DNA from: Marinimicrobium koreense | Lineage (GTDB): Bacteria > Pseudomonadota > Gammaproteobacteria > Pseudomonadales > Cellvibrionaceae | Assembly: GCF_003762925.1 (NCBI RefSeq) | Contig: NZ_RJUK01000002.1 | Coordinates: 310,001 to 374,000 of the forward strand | Reading direction: 5' to 3' | Length of the DNA stretch: 64,000 nt | Part shown: piece after piece, positions 37,818-47,300 of the stretch | Numbering within the stretch: position 1 is the first letter of the stretch | Layout: the number at the start of each line of letters is the position of its first letter | Notes under the pieces: generated by a model | The model's database searches: none | What the model saw: the letters and a program-made list of their open reading frames with translations, nothing else | What the model was told of the DNA's origin: nothing | Position numbers and translations under genes: made by a program

Positions 37818-39607
37818 AGATCCGGCCCCATACTCAAATGCAGGCGCCAACCTTCGTGGTCATCCAGCGCCCGGGCGAAATCCACCCGCACCGGGCCAAT
37901 GGGGGAAATCCAGCGAACGCCCAACCCGACGCTGCGTTTGAAATCGAAATCCGAATTGTTGAACGCATTGCCCTGATCCACAAAGGCGGCGATCGCCCAG
38001 TTATTCATGATGCGGTAGTCGTATTCCACACTGGTGGTCAACAGGTGATTGCCCCCGACCACGACCGGCTCGTTGTCTTCCTCGCTCAACTCCACGGGCC
38101 CGATGGACTTGTAGTCGTAACCCCGCACGCTGGCATCACCGCCGGCAAAGAAGCGTTGCGATACGGGCAGGTCGTTGAACTCGGCCACTTCGGTGATACC
38201 CCCTTCGGCGCGCAGCAGCAACCGCCCCGGGCCAATGCCGTAGATTCCCTTGACCCGGGCGTAGAGCTGCACAAAACTCGTGTCGGAGCCCAGACTGGAC
38301 GGCGACCCGGATATCCGCCCCAGAAAGCTCCAGCCCGAGAGTGGGTAGTTGTTGCCGTCGCTGCGGGTGCGGGACAAGCTGAACGCCGGGATCAACAGGT
38401 CCGAGCGCTTCTCCGGCTGCCCCCCGACTTCGTAGTATTCCCGCTCATAGTTGAGCGAGTAGGTCTGCAGCCAGTCACTGTCCTCTTCGGAGCGGGTATA
38501 GCTGGCACCCACGGTGTTGATGGCGCTGAGGGTGTCGTCGGTTTTCTCGTTCTGGTAGCCGGTGTACAGGCGCACCAGCTCATTGGCGGGCCGACTCATC
38601 GGAATGCTGTAGGCCGCCTCCACATTGGTGCCCACTTCCGACACCTTGATATCGGCATTGAAGGCGTGGCCCCGGTTGTTCACATAGCGGTTTTCGTACC
38701 CCAGCAGCAGGCGCGGCCCGGTGTCGGTGGCATAGCCGGCCCCGATCGAGTAGCCGTGGCGTTTGCGCCCCTCCAGCTCGATCGACACCGGCACCGTCTG
38801 ACCGTCGAGTTCCTGAAGGAGAGGGTTGACCCGAACCGAGCGAAAGTAATCGCTGGCATTGAGCCGGCTTTTCAGCTCGAGCATGGGCTCGGTGTCATAG
38901 GGCTCGCCCGACTGGAAGGTGTAATAACGCTGGATGAAGGAGGCATCGAGGATGTCGTGCTCAAGGCGAAGCTCGCCAAACTGATACCGGGGACCGGTGT
39001 GGTAGATCAGTTCCAGATCCGCGGTATTCGCGTCTTTATCGACAACCACTCGAGAGCGCTCAAAGCGTCCCTCGAAATAACCCCGCGCCGAGGCGAGCAC
39101 GCCGAAGCGGCTTTTGAGCGATTCGTACCGTCCGTGGTCCAGAATATCCCCCACCCGCAGCCCCGGCTGATTGCGAATGGACTGAAACGCCCCGTCGTTT
39201 TCGCCCTCGCCCTTGATGACCACCTCCACCTGCGCCAGTCGGACCGGCTCACCGGGCTCCAGGGTCAGCGTCAGTGCCCAGCAGTCCTCGCCCCGGCTGA
39301 GTTCATGCTCGCTGCTCAGGTGGTAGTAACCCAGGGCCTGGGCCGCCGACTGCACCTGACGGCTCAACTCCCGCAGCCGAGCGCGCAAACGCCACAAGGG
39401 TGTGTCGCATGGCTCATCGGTGATGGTGATAAAGCTGCGCACATTGTCGCGCAGGCGATCACTGCCGCCTTCTATTCGGATGTCGGGCGATGCGGCCCAG
39501 AGTAGGGGGGCAAAGCAAAGCAGCAAGGCGCCCACAGTGGCACTGGCCAGAGTGGACATCGGGCGGGAGCAGAAAGTCAGCAAAACGTCAGTCCGGGCAC
39601 AGGTCAT
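37814..39607 (-). CDS. tamA: TamA, Omp85 family outer-membrane protein
   Basis: Up to 597 residues. After a signal peptide (ASATVGALLLCFAPLLWAA) come three POTRA domains (PDIRIEGGSDRLRDNVRSFITI, VRLAQVEVVIKGEGENDGAF, YQFGELRLEHDILDASFIQRYYTFQSGEPYD). A 16-strand barrel follows with the Omp85 motif QRFFAGGDASVRGYDYKSIGP and the terminal strand RVDFARALDD...RLHLSMGPDL. It pairs with TamB. The start is uncertain: ATG 39607 gives a long charged leader, while ATG 39559 puts the signal peptide right at the N-terminus; neither has a strong ribosome binding site. Confidence 0.95.
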   Translation of the reverse strand: MTCARTDVLLTFCSRPMSTLASATVGALLLCFAPLLWAASPDIRIEGGSDRLRDNVRSFITITDEPCDTPLWRLRARLRELSRQVQSAAQALGYYHLSSEHELSRGEDCWALTLTLEPGEPVRLAQVEVVIKGEGENDGAFQSIRNQPGLRVGDILDHGRYESLKSRFGVLASARGYFEGRFERSRVVVDKDANTADLELIYHTGPRYQFGELRLEHDILDASFIQRYYTFQSGEPYDTEPMLELKSRLNASDYFRSVRVNPLLQELDGQTVPVSIELEGRKRHGYSIGAGYATDTGPRLLLGYENRYVNNRGHAFNADIKVSEVGTNVEAAYSIPMSRPANELVRLYTGYQNEKTDDTLSAINTVGASYTRSEEDSDWLQTYSLNYEREYYEVGGQPEKRSDLLIPAFSLSRTRSDGNNYPLSGWSFLGRISGSPSSLGSDTSFVQLYARVKGIYGIGPGRLLLRAEGGITEVAEFNDLPVSQRFFAGGDASVRGYDYKSIGPVELSEEDNEPVVVGGNHLLTTSVEYDYRIMNNWAIAAFVDQGNAFNNSDFDFKRSVGLGVRWISPIGPVRVDFARALDDHEGWRLHLSMGPDL

Positions 39608-39710
39608 CCATCGAAGGGGTACTTTAACGGTTTGACTGCAGGACTCAAAGCGGGTTGCGGAAAATCCACGTTATTTTTTGTTAGTCCGGCGCGGAGCGAC
39701 TTTTCCCGCT

Positions 39711-39740
39711 CCAAAAAAAACGGCGCCATACCGGCGCCGC
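39711..39740 (-). terminator. Strong intrinsic terminator of the GH9 gene
   Basis: On the minus strand CGGCGCC and GGCGCCG pair with a five-base loop and are followed by eight T. It starts 26 bases after the GH9 stop. Confidence 0.9.
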
Positions 39741-39765
39741 TTTCGATGCGTGGCTGATGCGTCAA

Positions 39766-42342
39766 TCAGGGTTGAGCAAACATCGAGCTCACCGCGTTGG
39801 ACAGGAACAGATAGCTGCCGCCCACGGTAATCACGTACTCATTCTGACCCCAGAAGAACGGCCAGTTGTTTTTGTTTTCCGGGAAGTCCGGTGGCAGCAC
39901 CAGAATGCCCGGGATGATACCGCCCGGGATGAAGGAGAAATCCGCCCGGTTGTTGCCGTACGCGACAGTGGCCGAATCCGGCCCCAGGCCCGACACGAAC
40001 GAGTAGTTGGAGGCCGGGTGCTGACCGAATACGAAGTTCAGGCTGCGGTGCACCAGGTCCGCTTCGACAATGTCCGGGAAGGCCTGATTCAACCAGTAGT
40101 TGGCGATACCGAAGCTGATCACGGTACCGGCACCGGCCCAGCCGCCACGGGTGATGGGCACGCCGAAGGGATTCTCGGCTTCGAACTCGCCAATGCTGTC
40201 CCGATAGGCCTGGGTCAGCTCGCGCAGGTCGCGCTCGTAGGCCTCATCCATCAGCGGCAGCGCCGCCGCCAGCATGAAGGCGTTCTGGGCAAAGCGCTCG
40301 GAGACCTGCGGCAGCAGCGCGCGCACCGCGTCCGCGTATTTTTCCTCCTGAGTGCTGAGTAACAACTCCACGGCCGCCTTCAGCTGCTCTTCCTCAATCC
40401 GTCCGCCAGTGGTGTTGGCATTGCGGAAGGTGTTGGGCTCGCGCCCCTGCTCGTACTCCCAGACATTCCGGGCGGTCTGCAGGCTCTCGTCGGCCAGCTC
40501 GTCGTTATAGCCACTCAGGGCCCGACTGGCGGCGGCCAATGCGGCCGCGGAGCCGTAATTGAGCGCGGTGGTGTTGGTGGTGAAGGCCCAGCGATCGTCA
40601 AACCGACCACTGCGCATGGTGTCCGAGGGCATCACGTCCTCGGTGGGCGTCGGATCGATGGTGGATGGTTCGTACATCTCACCCACACCGCGCTCGTCGG
40701 CGTGAGGATCCAGCGCCGGGTCGTAGACCTTGTTGTCGGTTTTGGTGGAACCGTCACCCAGGTGCGGATACTGGTACAGGTGCGAGGCGACAATGCCCGG
40801 AATGGCGTGCCCGATGGCCCGGTGCTGGGCAATCAGCGCCAGGGTGCCGTGCTCGATCTGCTGGAGAATGTCGGACTTGCCGTCGGGACGATGGATTTCC
40901 GCGTAGCGCTTGTCCTGCAGCACGGTGGTGTTATCCCGATCGATACCGAACTGCTCCCAGGTGTGCACCAGATGCTGCACGGTGAAGTACTGGGACTGGG
41001 TGCGGATATCGTAGTCACCGGCGTCGTACCAACCGCCGTAGTTCAGGCCCGGAATATGCTCGAAGGGCTCGAAGTCGGTATCGGTATTTTCATCGTGGGC
41101 AAAGAGGTCAAAGTGCTCGTAGTTGGGCGGTGCCTGCAGAGCATCGTCCAGGTGCGAGGCACCGTGCCAGACCCGATAGGCTTCGCGCACTTTCATATGG
41201 TCCATCTGCACCGGGAAGAACACATCCAGGGTCAGCTGCCAGGTGTTCTCATGGACCTTGTCGTCAATCGGAAAGGGCAGCGTGGTCTGGTCGCCATAGG
41301 CCAACTGGTAAAGGCCGGGCTCGGTGACATCGGAGAAATCGAAGGTCAGATACTGGTAGCGCAGGTAGTCGCCCCAGGTCTCCGGGGTCCCCTGCTTGAC
41401 CACCTCGGTGGCGCCGCTGTCCTTGACCCGCAGCAGACGCGCCGCCCCCTCGGGCTGGGCATTGGCGTCCAGCTCAATGATGGCACGCTTGTTCTGCGCC
41501 GGATGGTAGCCCAGTTGGGAGTAGCTGATGACCGGAGCCCGGGTCCAGCCGGGGATGCCGTTGATATCCAGTTCCCACTCGGCCACCACGCCGGACTCCC
41601 CGGCGGGCAGCAGGCTGCGCACCACGTACCAACCGTTCTGGGCCTTGTTGCGACCGTCATAGAGCATCAGTTCGCGCTCATCGCGCAGGTTGCGGATACT
41701 CACGGTGCGTTTGGGGTCTTCCGGCGCCAGTACCAGGTGCTGACCCTGGGCAAACGGCGTGGACTCGGTGAGGCCGTCTTTGACAATCATCGGGCCGGCG
41801 GGGTGGCGCGGGAAGGTGCCGGCTACACCATCGGCCAGGTAACCCTTACCGAAATAGGCCGCCGGGACAAATTCCATGTTCAGGCCAGCCTTGCCTTCCA
41901 GAGCGGCGGGCAGCGGCTCATCCAGCAACACTCGCATCAGGACTTTATCGCCCTGCGCTTCGGTCACCACGGTGTATTCAAAGTCGTGCTCCGGGTAGGC
42001 CAACTGGGTTTCCACCCGCTGGCTGTCCCGGACCACCCGGCGCTCGACCAATTGGCCCATACCGTCCCACTGTTCGGGGGTGGGCAGCAGGCGCACATCG
42101 CCGTTGGTGGCGGTGCGTTCACCGTGGTGGATGATTTCCACACCACTGGTTTTGGCGTCGAAGAACAGGCCGCCGGGCGGATTGGCGAACGCCAACACGT
42201 TGACGCCGGGGCGTTCGAAGTAATCACGCTCGTTGAGCGTCAGGGTGTCGCTGCCGGGCTGGGTCGCGCAGGCCGTGACCAGCGCGGCGGCGCATAGCCC
42301 GACCGCCACGGGTCTGAATAAGGACTTCACTCTCTTTATCAT
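39766..42342 (-). CDS. GH9 family glycoside hydrolase, lipoprotein
   Basis: This 858-residue protein has a lipoprotein signal (ALVTAC, Cys25, Ala at +2). An N-terminal region of about 230 residues is not recognised. An immunoglobulin-like domain typical of GH9 enzymes comes next (APVISYSQLGYHPAQNKRAIIELDANA), then the (alpha/alpha)6 barrel. GGWYDAGDYDIRTQSQ carries the two catalytic-base Asp, and NEYVITVGGSYLFL near the C-terminus holds the general acid Glu (usual form NEV-I). GH9 members are mostly beta-1,4-glucanases, but lipoprotein exo-enzymes for other beta-glucans or glucosaminides occur, so substrate is open. The gene is alone, with its own strong terminator and a structured leader that overlaps its ribosome binding site. 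Confidence 0.88.
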   Translation of the reverse strand: MIKRVKSLFRPVAVGLCAAALVTACATQPGSDTLTLNERDYFERPGVNVLAFANPPGGLFFDAKTSGVEIIHHGERTATNGDVRLLPTPEQWDGMGQLVERRVVRDSQRVETQLAYPEHDFEYTVVTEAQGDKVLMRVLLDEPLPAALEGKAGLNMEFVPAAYFGKGYLADGVAGTFPRHPAGPMIVKDGLTESTPFAQGQHLVLAPEDPKRTVSIRNLRDERELMLYDGRNKAQNGWYVVRSLLPAGESGVVAEWELDINGIPGWTRAPVISYSQLGYHPAQNKRAIIELDANAQPEGAARLLRVKDSGATEVVKQGTPETWGDYLRYQYLTFDFSDVTEPGLYQLAYGDQTTLPFPIDDKVHENTWQLTLDVFFPVQMDHMKVREAYRVWHGASHLDDALQAPPNYEHFDLFAHDENTDTDFEPFEHIPGLNYGGWYDAGDYDIRTQSQYFTVQHLVHTWEQFGIDRDNTTVLQDKRYAEIHRPDGKSDILQQIEHGTLALIAQHRAIGHAIPGIVASHLYQYPHLGDGSTKTDNKVYDPALDPHADERGVGEMYEPSTIDPTPTEDVMPSDTMRSGRFDDRWAFTTNTTALNYGSAAALAAASRALSGYNDELADESLQTARNVWEYEQGREPNTFRNANTTGGRIEEEQLKAAVELLLSTQEEKYADAVRALLPQVSERFAQNAFMLAAALPLMDEAYERDLRELTQAYRDSIGEFEAENPFGVPITRGGWAGAGTVISFGIANYWLNQAFPDIVEADLVHRSLNFVFGQHPASNYSFVSGLGPDSATVAYGNNRADFSFIPGGIIPGILVLPPDFPENKNNWPFFWGQNEYVITVGGSYLFLSNAVSSMFAQP

Positions 42343-42415
42343 GGTTACCCCTCGTTATCGTGGAATCGCAGAAGGCACTTATATTCAATATGACCATCTA
42401 CTTGAGGGTAACCAT
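42341..42415 (-). promoter_or_regulatory. Inverted repeat in the GH9 leader covering the ribosome binding site
   Basis: ATGGTTACCCCTC (42341-42353) and GAGGGTAACCAT (42404-42415) are inverted copies 50 bases apart, matching except for one extra base. On the GH9 message the distal arm GGUUACCCUC could pair with GAGGGGUAACC, which is the ribosome binding site and runs up to the start codon. It may be a translation switch or a bipartite DNA operator. Confidence 0.5.
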
Positions 42416-42460
42416 ACCCCAACCGGCACCTTTTTTCGAATGTTAAGTGGTCTACGACAT

Positions 42461-44329
42461 CTAAAAACTATACTGGAGATCGAAGTACGCCCGGACGTCG
42501 TCCTCAATATCGCTATCATCCTCCAGCGCCGTATTGCGGGCCGCGAGGGGCTGGGCCAGGGTGAGCGAGCCGCGCACCCCGGCTACATTGATCCGAAAAC
42601 CCAGACCAATATTGCTAAACTCCCCCTCGGTGTCCTCATCCCCTTCCAGGATCGCGTAACGCTGCCCGTAGCCATAGTCGGCAAACAGCATGGGCTGCAG
42701 CGCGTCTTTCAGTGGCCCGAAACCGGGGAAAATCCAGTCGACACCGGTGTGTACACCGTCGTCCGCAAAATAGGCATTGAGGGCAAAAGCGCGCGCCTTG
42801 CGCGGGCCGGACAGAGAGAACTGATTCACTGACGAGAGCGCCTCTCCCGAGTACTGCAATGAGGTGCGACTGATCACCCGGGTCCCCAGCTCGGTGAAGG
42901 GTAACCGCCAGAAGCCGAGCAGGGTATAGTCCAAATTCACCAGAGTCGGCGTCTGAGGCAACTGCTCATCCATCGGATCCACCTTGCTGAATTCGCTTCG
43001 GGTAACGCTCAGGCCCCCTTGGTGCAGCAAGCGTCGCTCTTCATCCAGGCGATCGAAGCGGTACTCCAGCGTCAGATTGCGAACAACGCTGTGCCGCACC
43101 AACGCCGAGTTGACAAAGTCCATTTCCGAGCCGATTTCCGCCCAGCGCAAGTGTACCGACCGGTTCTTCAGACGGGTGCGACGCAGTTGATAGTCCAGCG
43201 CCGCGTCGAGCACCTCTGAACGACCTTCAATATTCAATGCATCAATATCATCGGAATTCGACTGTCCGACCACAAAGTCATTGCTGGAGGCGCCCACCGA
43301 AAACTTCAGGCGCGGAAAGTAGGCGGGCACCCGGTAGCGGAACATGCCATACAGGGAGTTGTCCGGCTCGTAGGAGTTGAGCACCCCGACCTGCAGCTGA
43401 TCGCCAATACCCAGTGGATTGTGCCAATAGACATCGCCGTACAATCGATACTCGCCGGAGGATTCCGAGCCGTGGTTATCGATGCGCAGGTTGGCATCGA
43501 GCCGACGCTCGTCGGTGACATTCAGGACCATGCGCGAATCGCCCACCTGTTGACCGGGCTCAAAGAAGCCGCGCGCCCGCACACCGGGCAAATCGTTGAC
43601 AAAAAACAGGCGCTCTTCAATGACGCCCGCTTTTACCGGTTTATCCAGCACGCCATCGAACACCCGGGCCAGGGTACGGTCCCGATAGTGGTCATTGTTC
43701 TCCACCCGAACCTCGCCAAGATTGCCCATCAGCACGGTGAGATTGACCACGCCGTCGCGCACCCGCTGTTCGGGAATATAGGCTTTGGCGAGAATGAAGC
43801 CCCGCTCGCGATAGTACCGGGTGATGGTATCGGCGACGGTTTCAATCATGCCCAGAGTAATGCCCCGTTGCCGCCGCTGCTCACGCACATGAAACACCAC
43901 GCGCTGTACTTCCAGCGGGCCGACGTGGCGATCTTTGGTGTCCTCTTCGATTTCCGCAATCAGATCCGATAGCGATGCCAGCTCATCGAGCGTATAGCCC
44001 GATTCCAGCATGGCATCCTCATCCATCATATCGAAGCGCAACGCTTCGACCTTCTCCATCACTTCGGCCCGGGTAATGCCCAGTTCCGGGTATTCCACCA
44101 GACCCTGCACGCGAAATTCGCGCACGTTCAGCCGGGGGCCTGCCTGGGGGTCGGGGCTGCGGTCGCGCACGGGGGGCACATCCAGATCCAGACGCAGACT
44201 CTGCTCTTCCAGATCCGGCACCTCGGTGGTATCCGGCATTTCCAGAAAGCTGCCCGCCAGGCATGGCGTGGTGGCGAAGCCCAGGCAGGCCAGACCCACC
44301 ACTTTCAGAGCTGTTGATACGGCATTCAT
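42461..44329 (-). CDS. TpsB: two-partner secretion outer-membrane transporter (ShlB/FhaC family)
   Basis: This 622-residue Omp85-type protein exports the TpsA encoded just upstream. It has a signal peptide cut near TTPCLAGS and a long acidic/Pro linker (to about residue 60). Two POTRA domains follow (LNVREFRVQGLVEYPELGITRAEVMEKVEAL; ITRYYRERGFILAKAYIPEQRVRDGVVNLTVLMG), then the barrel with the family segment RIDNHGSESSGEYRLYGDVYWHNPLGIGDQL and a terminal strand ending AYFDLQYSF. AGGA seven bases before ATG 44329 decides the start. It begins 47 bases after the tpsA stop, so the two are co-transcribed in the order A then B. Confidence 0.93.
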   Translation of the reverse strand: MNAVSTALKVVGLACLGFATTPCLAGSFLEMPDTTEVPDLEEQSLRLDLDVPPVRDRSPDPQAGPRLNVREFRVQGLVEYPELGITRAEVMEKVEALRFDMMDEDAMLESGYTLDELASLSDLIAEIEEDTKDRHVGPLEVQRVVFHVREQRRQRGITLGMIETVADTITRYYRERGFILAKAYIPEQRVRDGVVNLTVLMGNLGEVRVENNDHYRDRTLARVFDGVLDKPVKAGVIEERLFFVNDLPGVRARGFFEPGQQVGDSRMVLNVTDERRLDANLRIDNHGSESSGEYRLYGDVYWHNPLGIGDQLQVGVLNSYEPDNSLYGMFRYRVPAYFPRLKFSVGASSNDFVVGQSNSDDIDALNIEGRSEVLDAALDYQLRRTRLKNRSVHLRWAEIGSEMDFVNSALVRHSVVRNLTLEYRFDRLDEERRLLHQGGLSVTRSEFSKVDPMDEQLPQTPTLVNLDYTLLGFWRLPFTELGTRVISRTSLQYSGEALSSVNQFSLSGPRKARAFALNAYFADDGVHTGVDWIFPGFGPLKDALQPMLFADYGYGQRYAILEGDEDTEGEFSNIGLGFRINVAGVRGSLTLAQPLAARNTALEDDSDIEDDVRAYFDLQYSF

Positions 44330-44376
44330 GAAACGTCCTTTAATCCCTGTTTTTTGGTCGTTATGATTGAACACAC

Positions 44377-47300
44377 TCAGTACGCGGAATACCGTTCCTC
44401 GTCTTCCTCCTCATTGCCGTAGCGCTGATCCGGTGGCATAAGAATCGAGACTTCGTCGAAACTGTAGTTGCGTACTGCGGTGAAAATGGCGGGGTCAATG
44501 TCTTCCAGGCTTTCCACTTCCACCATCTGTTCACCGGCACTGGTCAGCTCCTGATTGCTGAACTGAATGGCCGAGTTGTTTTCGAATGTTTCCGGTATCT
44601 GGCCAAAGCCCCAGACAGGCTGCCAGCTCCGAATACCCTGCAGAACCAGCGAGTCCTTGAAGTACATGACCAACGGCCGGGCCACCGACCCGATATCGCC
44701 ACTCACGACAAAAAGGCCTCGCCGGCCGACCAGGTCCGGCTTGTTCACATTGATGCCGCCCAGTCCCAGCAGGCTGCCCTCCGCGACCGTAAAACGAACG
44801 GTACCGACATCGTAGTTGGCATTCACCACACCGCCGGCCTCAATGGCACCCTCGGCGGAACGATCAAATACCGGCCCTTCCCGGTTATCCAGGGTCACCG
44901 TCCCTTCGTTGAAAAACACAATATCGTCATTGTTGGCCAGGCGATCGATCCGCACGTCCCCGGTATTGCCCAGATCGATCCGGCCCCGGTTATTGGTGGC
45001 GTGCAGTTCACGGGTATCAAGAGCGATGGATTGTCCGGCACCAATGCCCTCTATGGAGGCCAGTTCGATTCGCTGGGCAATCACGCCGTTCGTCTGCGCT
45101 TCCAGTGCGGATTCAATGCGCCGGCCACTGCGCAGCGCAATGGTGCCCTCAGGGTTGTCGAGGTAACTGACGGTCAGATTGTCGCCAGCGGCGTACTCAA
45201 TGTTGCCGGATCGGGTTTCGGTGCGCGCCGAGCGGCTCATGGTCAACTCACCCCCGGCATCCAACTGAATATCCGCCACCGCAGTCAATCGAGCATTCTG
45301 TTCAATAGCGCCCTTGGCGCTAATGCTCAGGACGCCACCACTGATCACCTCGGCGTCCTGCGCGACCCGCTCACCGGCAAGCTGAATATCGTTTGCGGTA
45401 ATTGAATGATTGATCGTCAGGCTACCGTTTTGTGCATCGAGATTCAGGCTTTCGGCGCTGAGCCGGTTTTCAACCAACAGGCCCCGACCACCAATCCGCA
45501 CCTGACCGTCGCTGTCGATGCTATCCAGACGCAATGCCTCACGACTGTCCAGCGTCAGATCCCCCACCTGGTCCGCACGCAGGCCCTGAATGCGGTTGTT
45601 CTCGTTCATGGCCTGCAGGTTTCCATCAACGGACAGATCCAGGAGGTCAACCGTCCAGGCACCATTACCCTGGGTAACATCGCCGCGATTGTTGAGCGCG
45701 AACGTCTGAGCCTGCACATCGCCCAACAACAACTCGCGTTGATGATGCAGCTCAATGTCCTGGGCGGCATCAAGATGAACGGTATTGCTGAAACGGTTGC
45801 CGCCATCCAGATAGATACCCGCCTGCTCGGACGCAAAGTGAGTGACACCCGCGACGGAAAGATCCGCATCGCTGGTAAGATTGCCTCGAGCCGTCACCTG
45901 CGCACGCCCCAGGCTGCGCAGTTCTTTCAATACCAGGGCTTCGCTATTACGCAGCGCCAGGCCACCGGTGCCGACATCCGCCATCAGGGTTTCAATCCCG
46001 GTCTCGATGGGGCTCTCGACGGAACCAAACTCGCTGACCGAGACCAGACGCAGCTCGCGCGCGGACAGGGCCTCGTCCGCACTCTGGGTTACCCGGGCGT
46101 TGCGGATTTCCAGGCGACCGGGCACAGACAGAGCACCGGCCAGATCCACCACATCGTCGGTATTGGCGGCGAGAGTGAGGTTGGTTTTGTTGGTGTAATT
46201 AAGCTGCGCCAGATCACTGACTTGAACCCGATTATTGTTCGCCACCACCGTATCCGGATTCAGGCGGGTATTGATGGTCAGCACATCGGCCACGACATTA
46301 TCCTGCACCTGTGCCAGCTGCGAGAACTCAACACCGAAGACCTTGCCATTGCCGGCCGTGTAGCGTAGCTGTTCCTCACCACCAGTGCGCGGGCTGTAGG
46401 TCACCTGATAATTCGCATCACCGCCGGACACCCGCAACTCATCATTGCCTGCGCCGCCGCTCAGACGCTGATTGCCTTCGACACCGGTGGGCAGGTTCAT
46501 CAGAAACTGGTCATTGCCGGAAGCACCGTCAATTAGGCCGGTCACGCCACCGCCGTCGAGACGGAACGTATCAACGCCCTCGCCTCCAATCAGGTCGGTA
46601 ACGCCCTCGAAACTCAGGCGGGTGTTGAGCGTACCGGCGTTTTCGCCCCGATCAAGCCGCCAGCTGTTGTCGGCGTGCAGAGAAGTTAAAGTGGTTTCGG
46701 TATTGTTCCCGATGAAATGGGTGATGTTGCGCAGGTCTCCGCGGGCTTCCCCCACTGTCACAGCCACGAGCCGGTTGACCTCGGACATGTCCACGGTGTT
46801 GTCGCCGTCGCGACCATCGATATAGCCCTGCAACGACCCGCCCGACAGAAACTCGACGACATCGGTGCCATTACCGCCGATCAGATTGGCCACCCCGGTG
46901 AAATCGAGGTCACCGAGTGTGCCCCGATTCTCGCCGTCCAGCACCCAGAGGTTTTCGTCCGCGCGCCCGATCAGGGTATGACCGGCGGCCGTAGGTGCCG
47001 CCAGGGTATCGATATTGAACACCTGCAGATCAGCCGTCGGTGCGTCCTCTGAGGACGGAGATTCCACCGCCAACTTGAGTTTTCGATCGTCGGCCAGCTC
47101 AAACAGATCGAGGGTGTCTTCACCACCCCCGCCGTCAATTGCGCCGCTCACGGCTCCGATACCATGCAGTTCGAAACGATCCGTCTCGCTATTGCCGAGC
47201 AGGTCGACAAAGCCGGCGAAACGGACATCACCATTGAGCGAACCGCTGTCCTGACCATCGATCGCCCAGGTGTTGGATCGGTCTTCGCCCTGAAGCCGGT

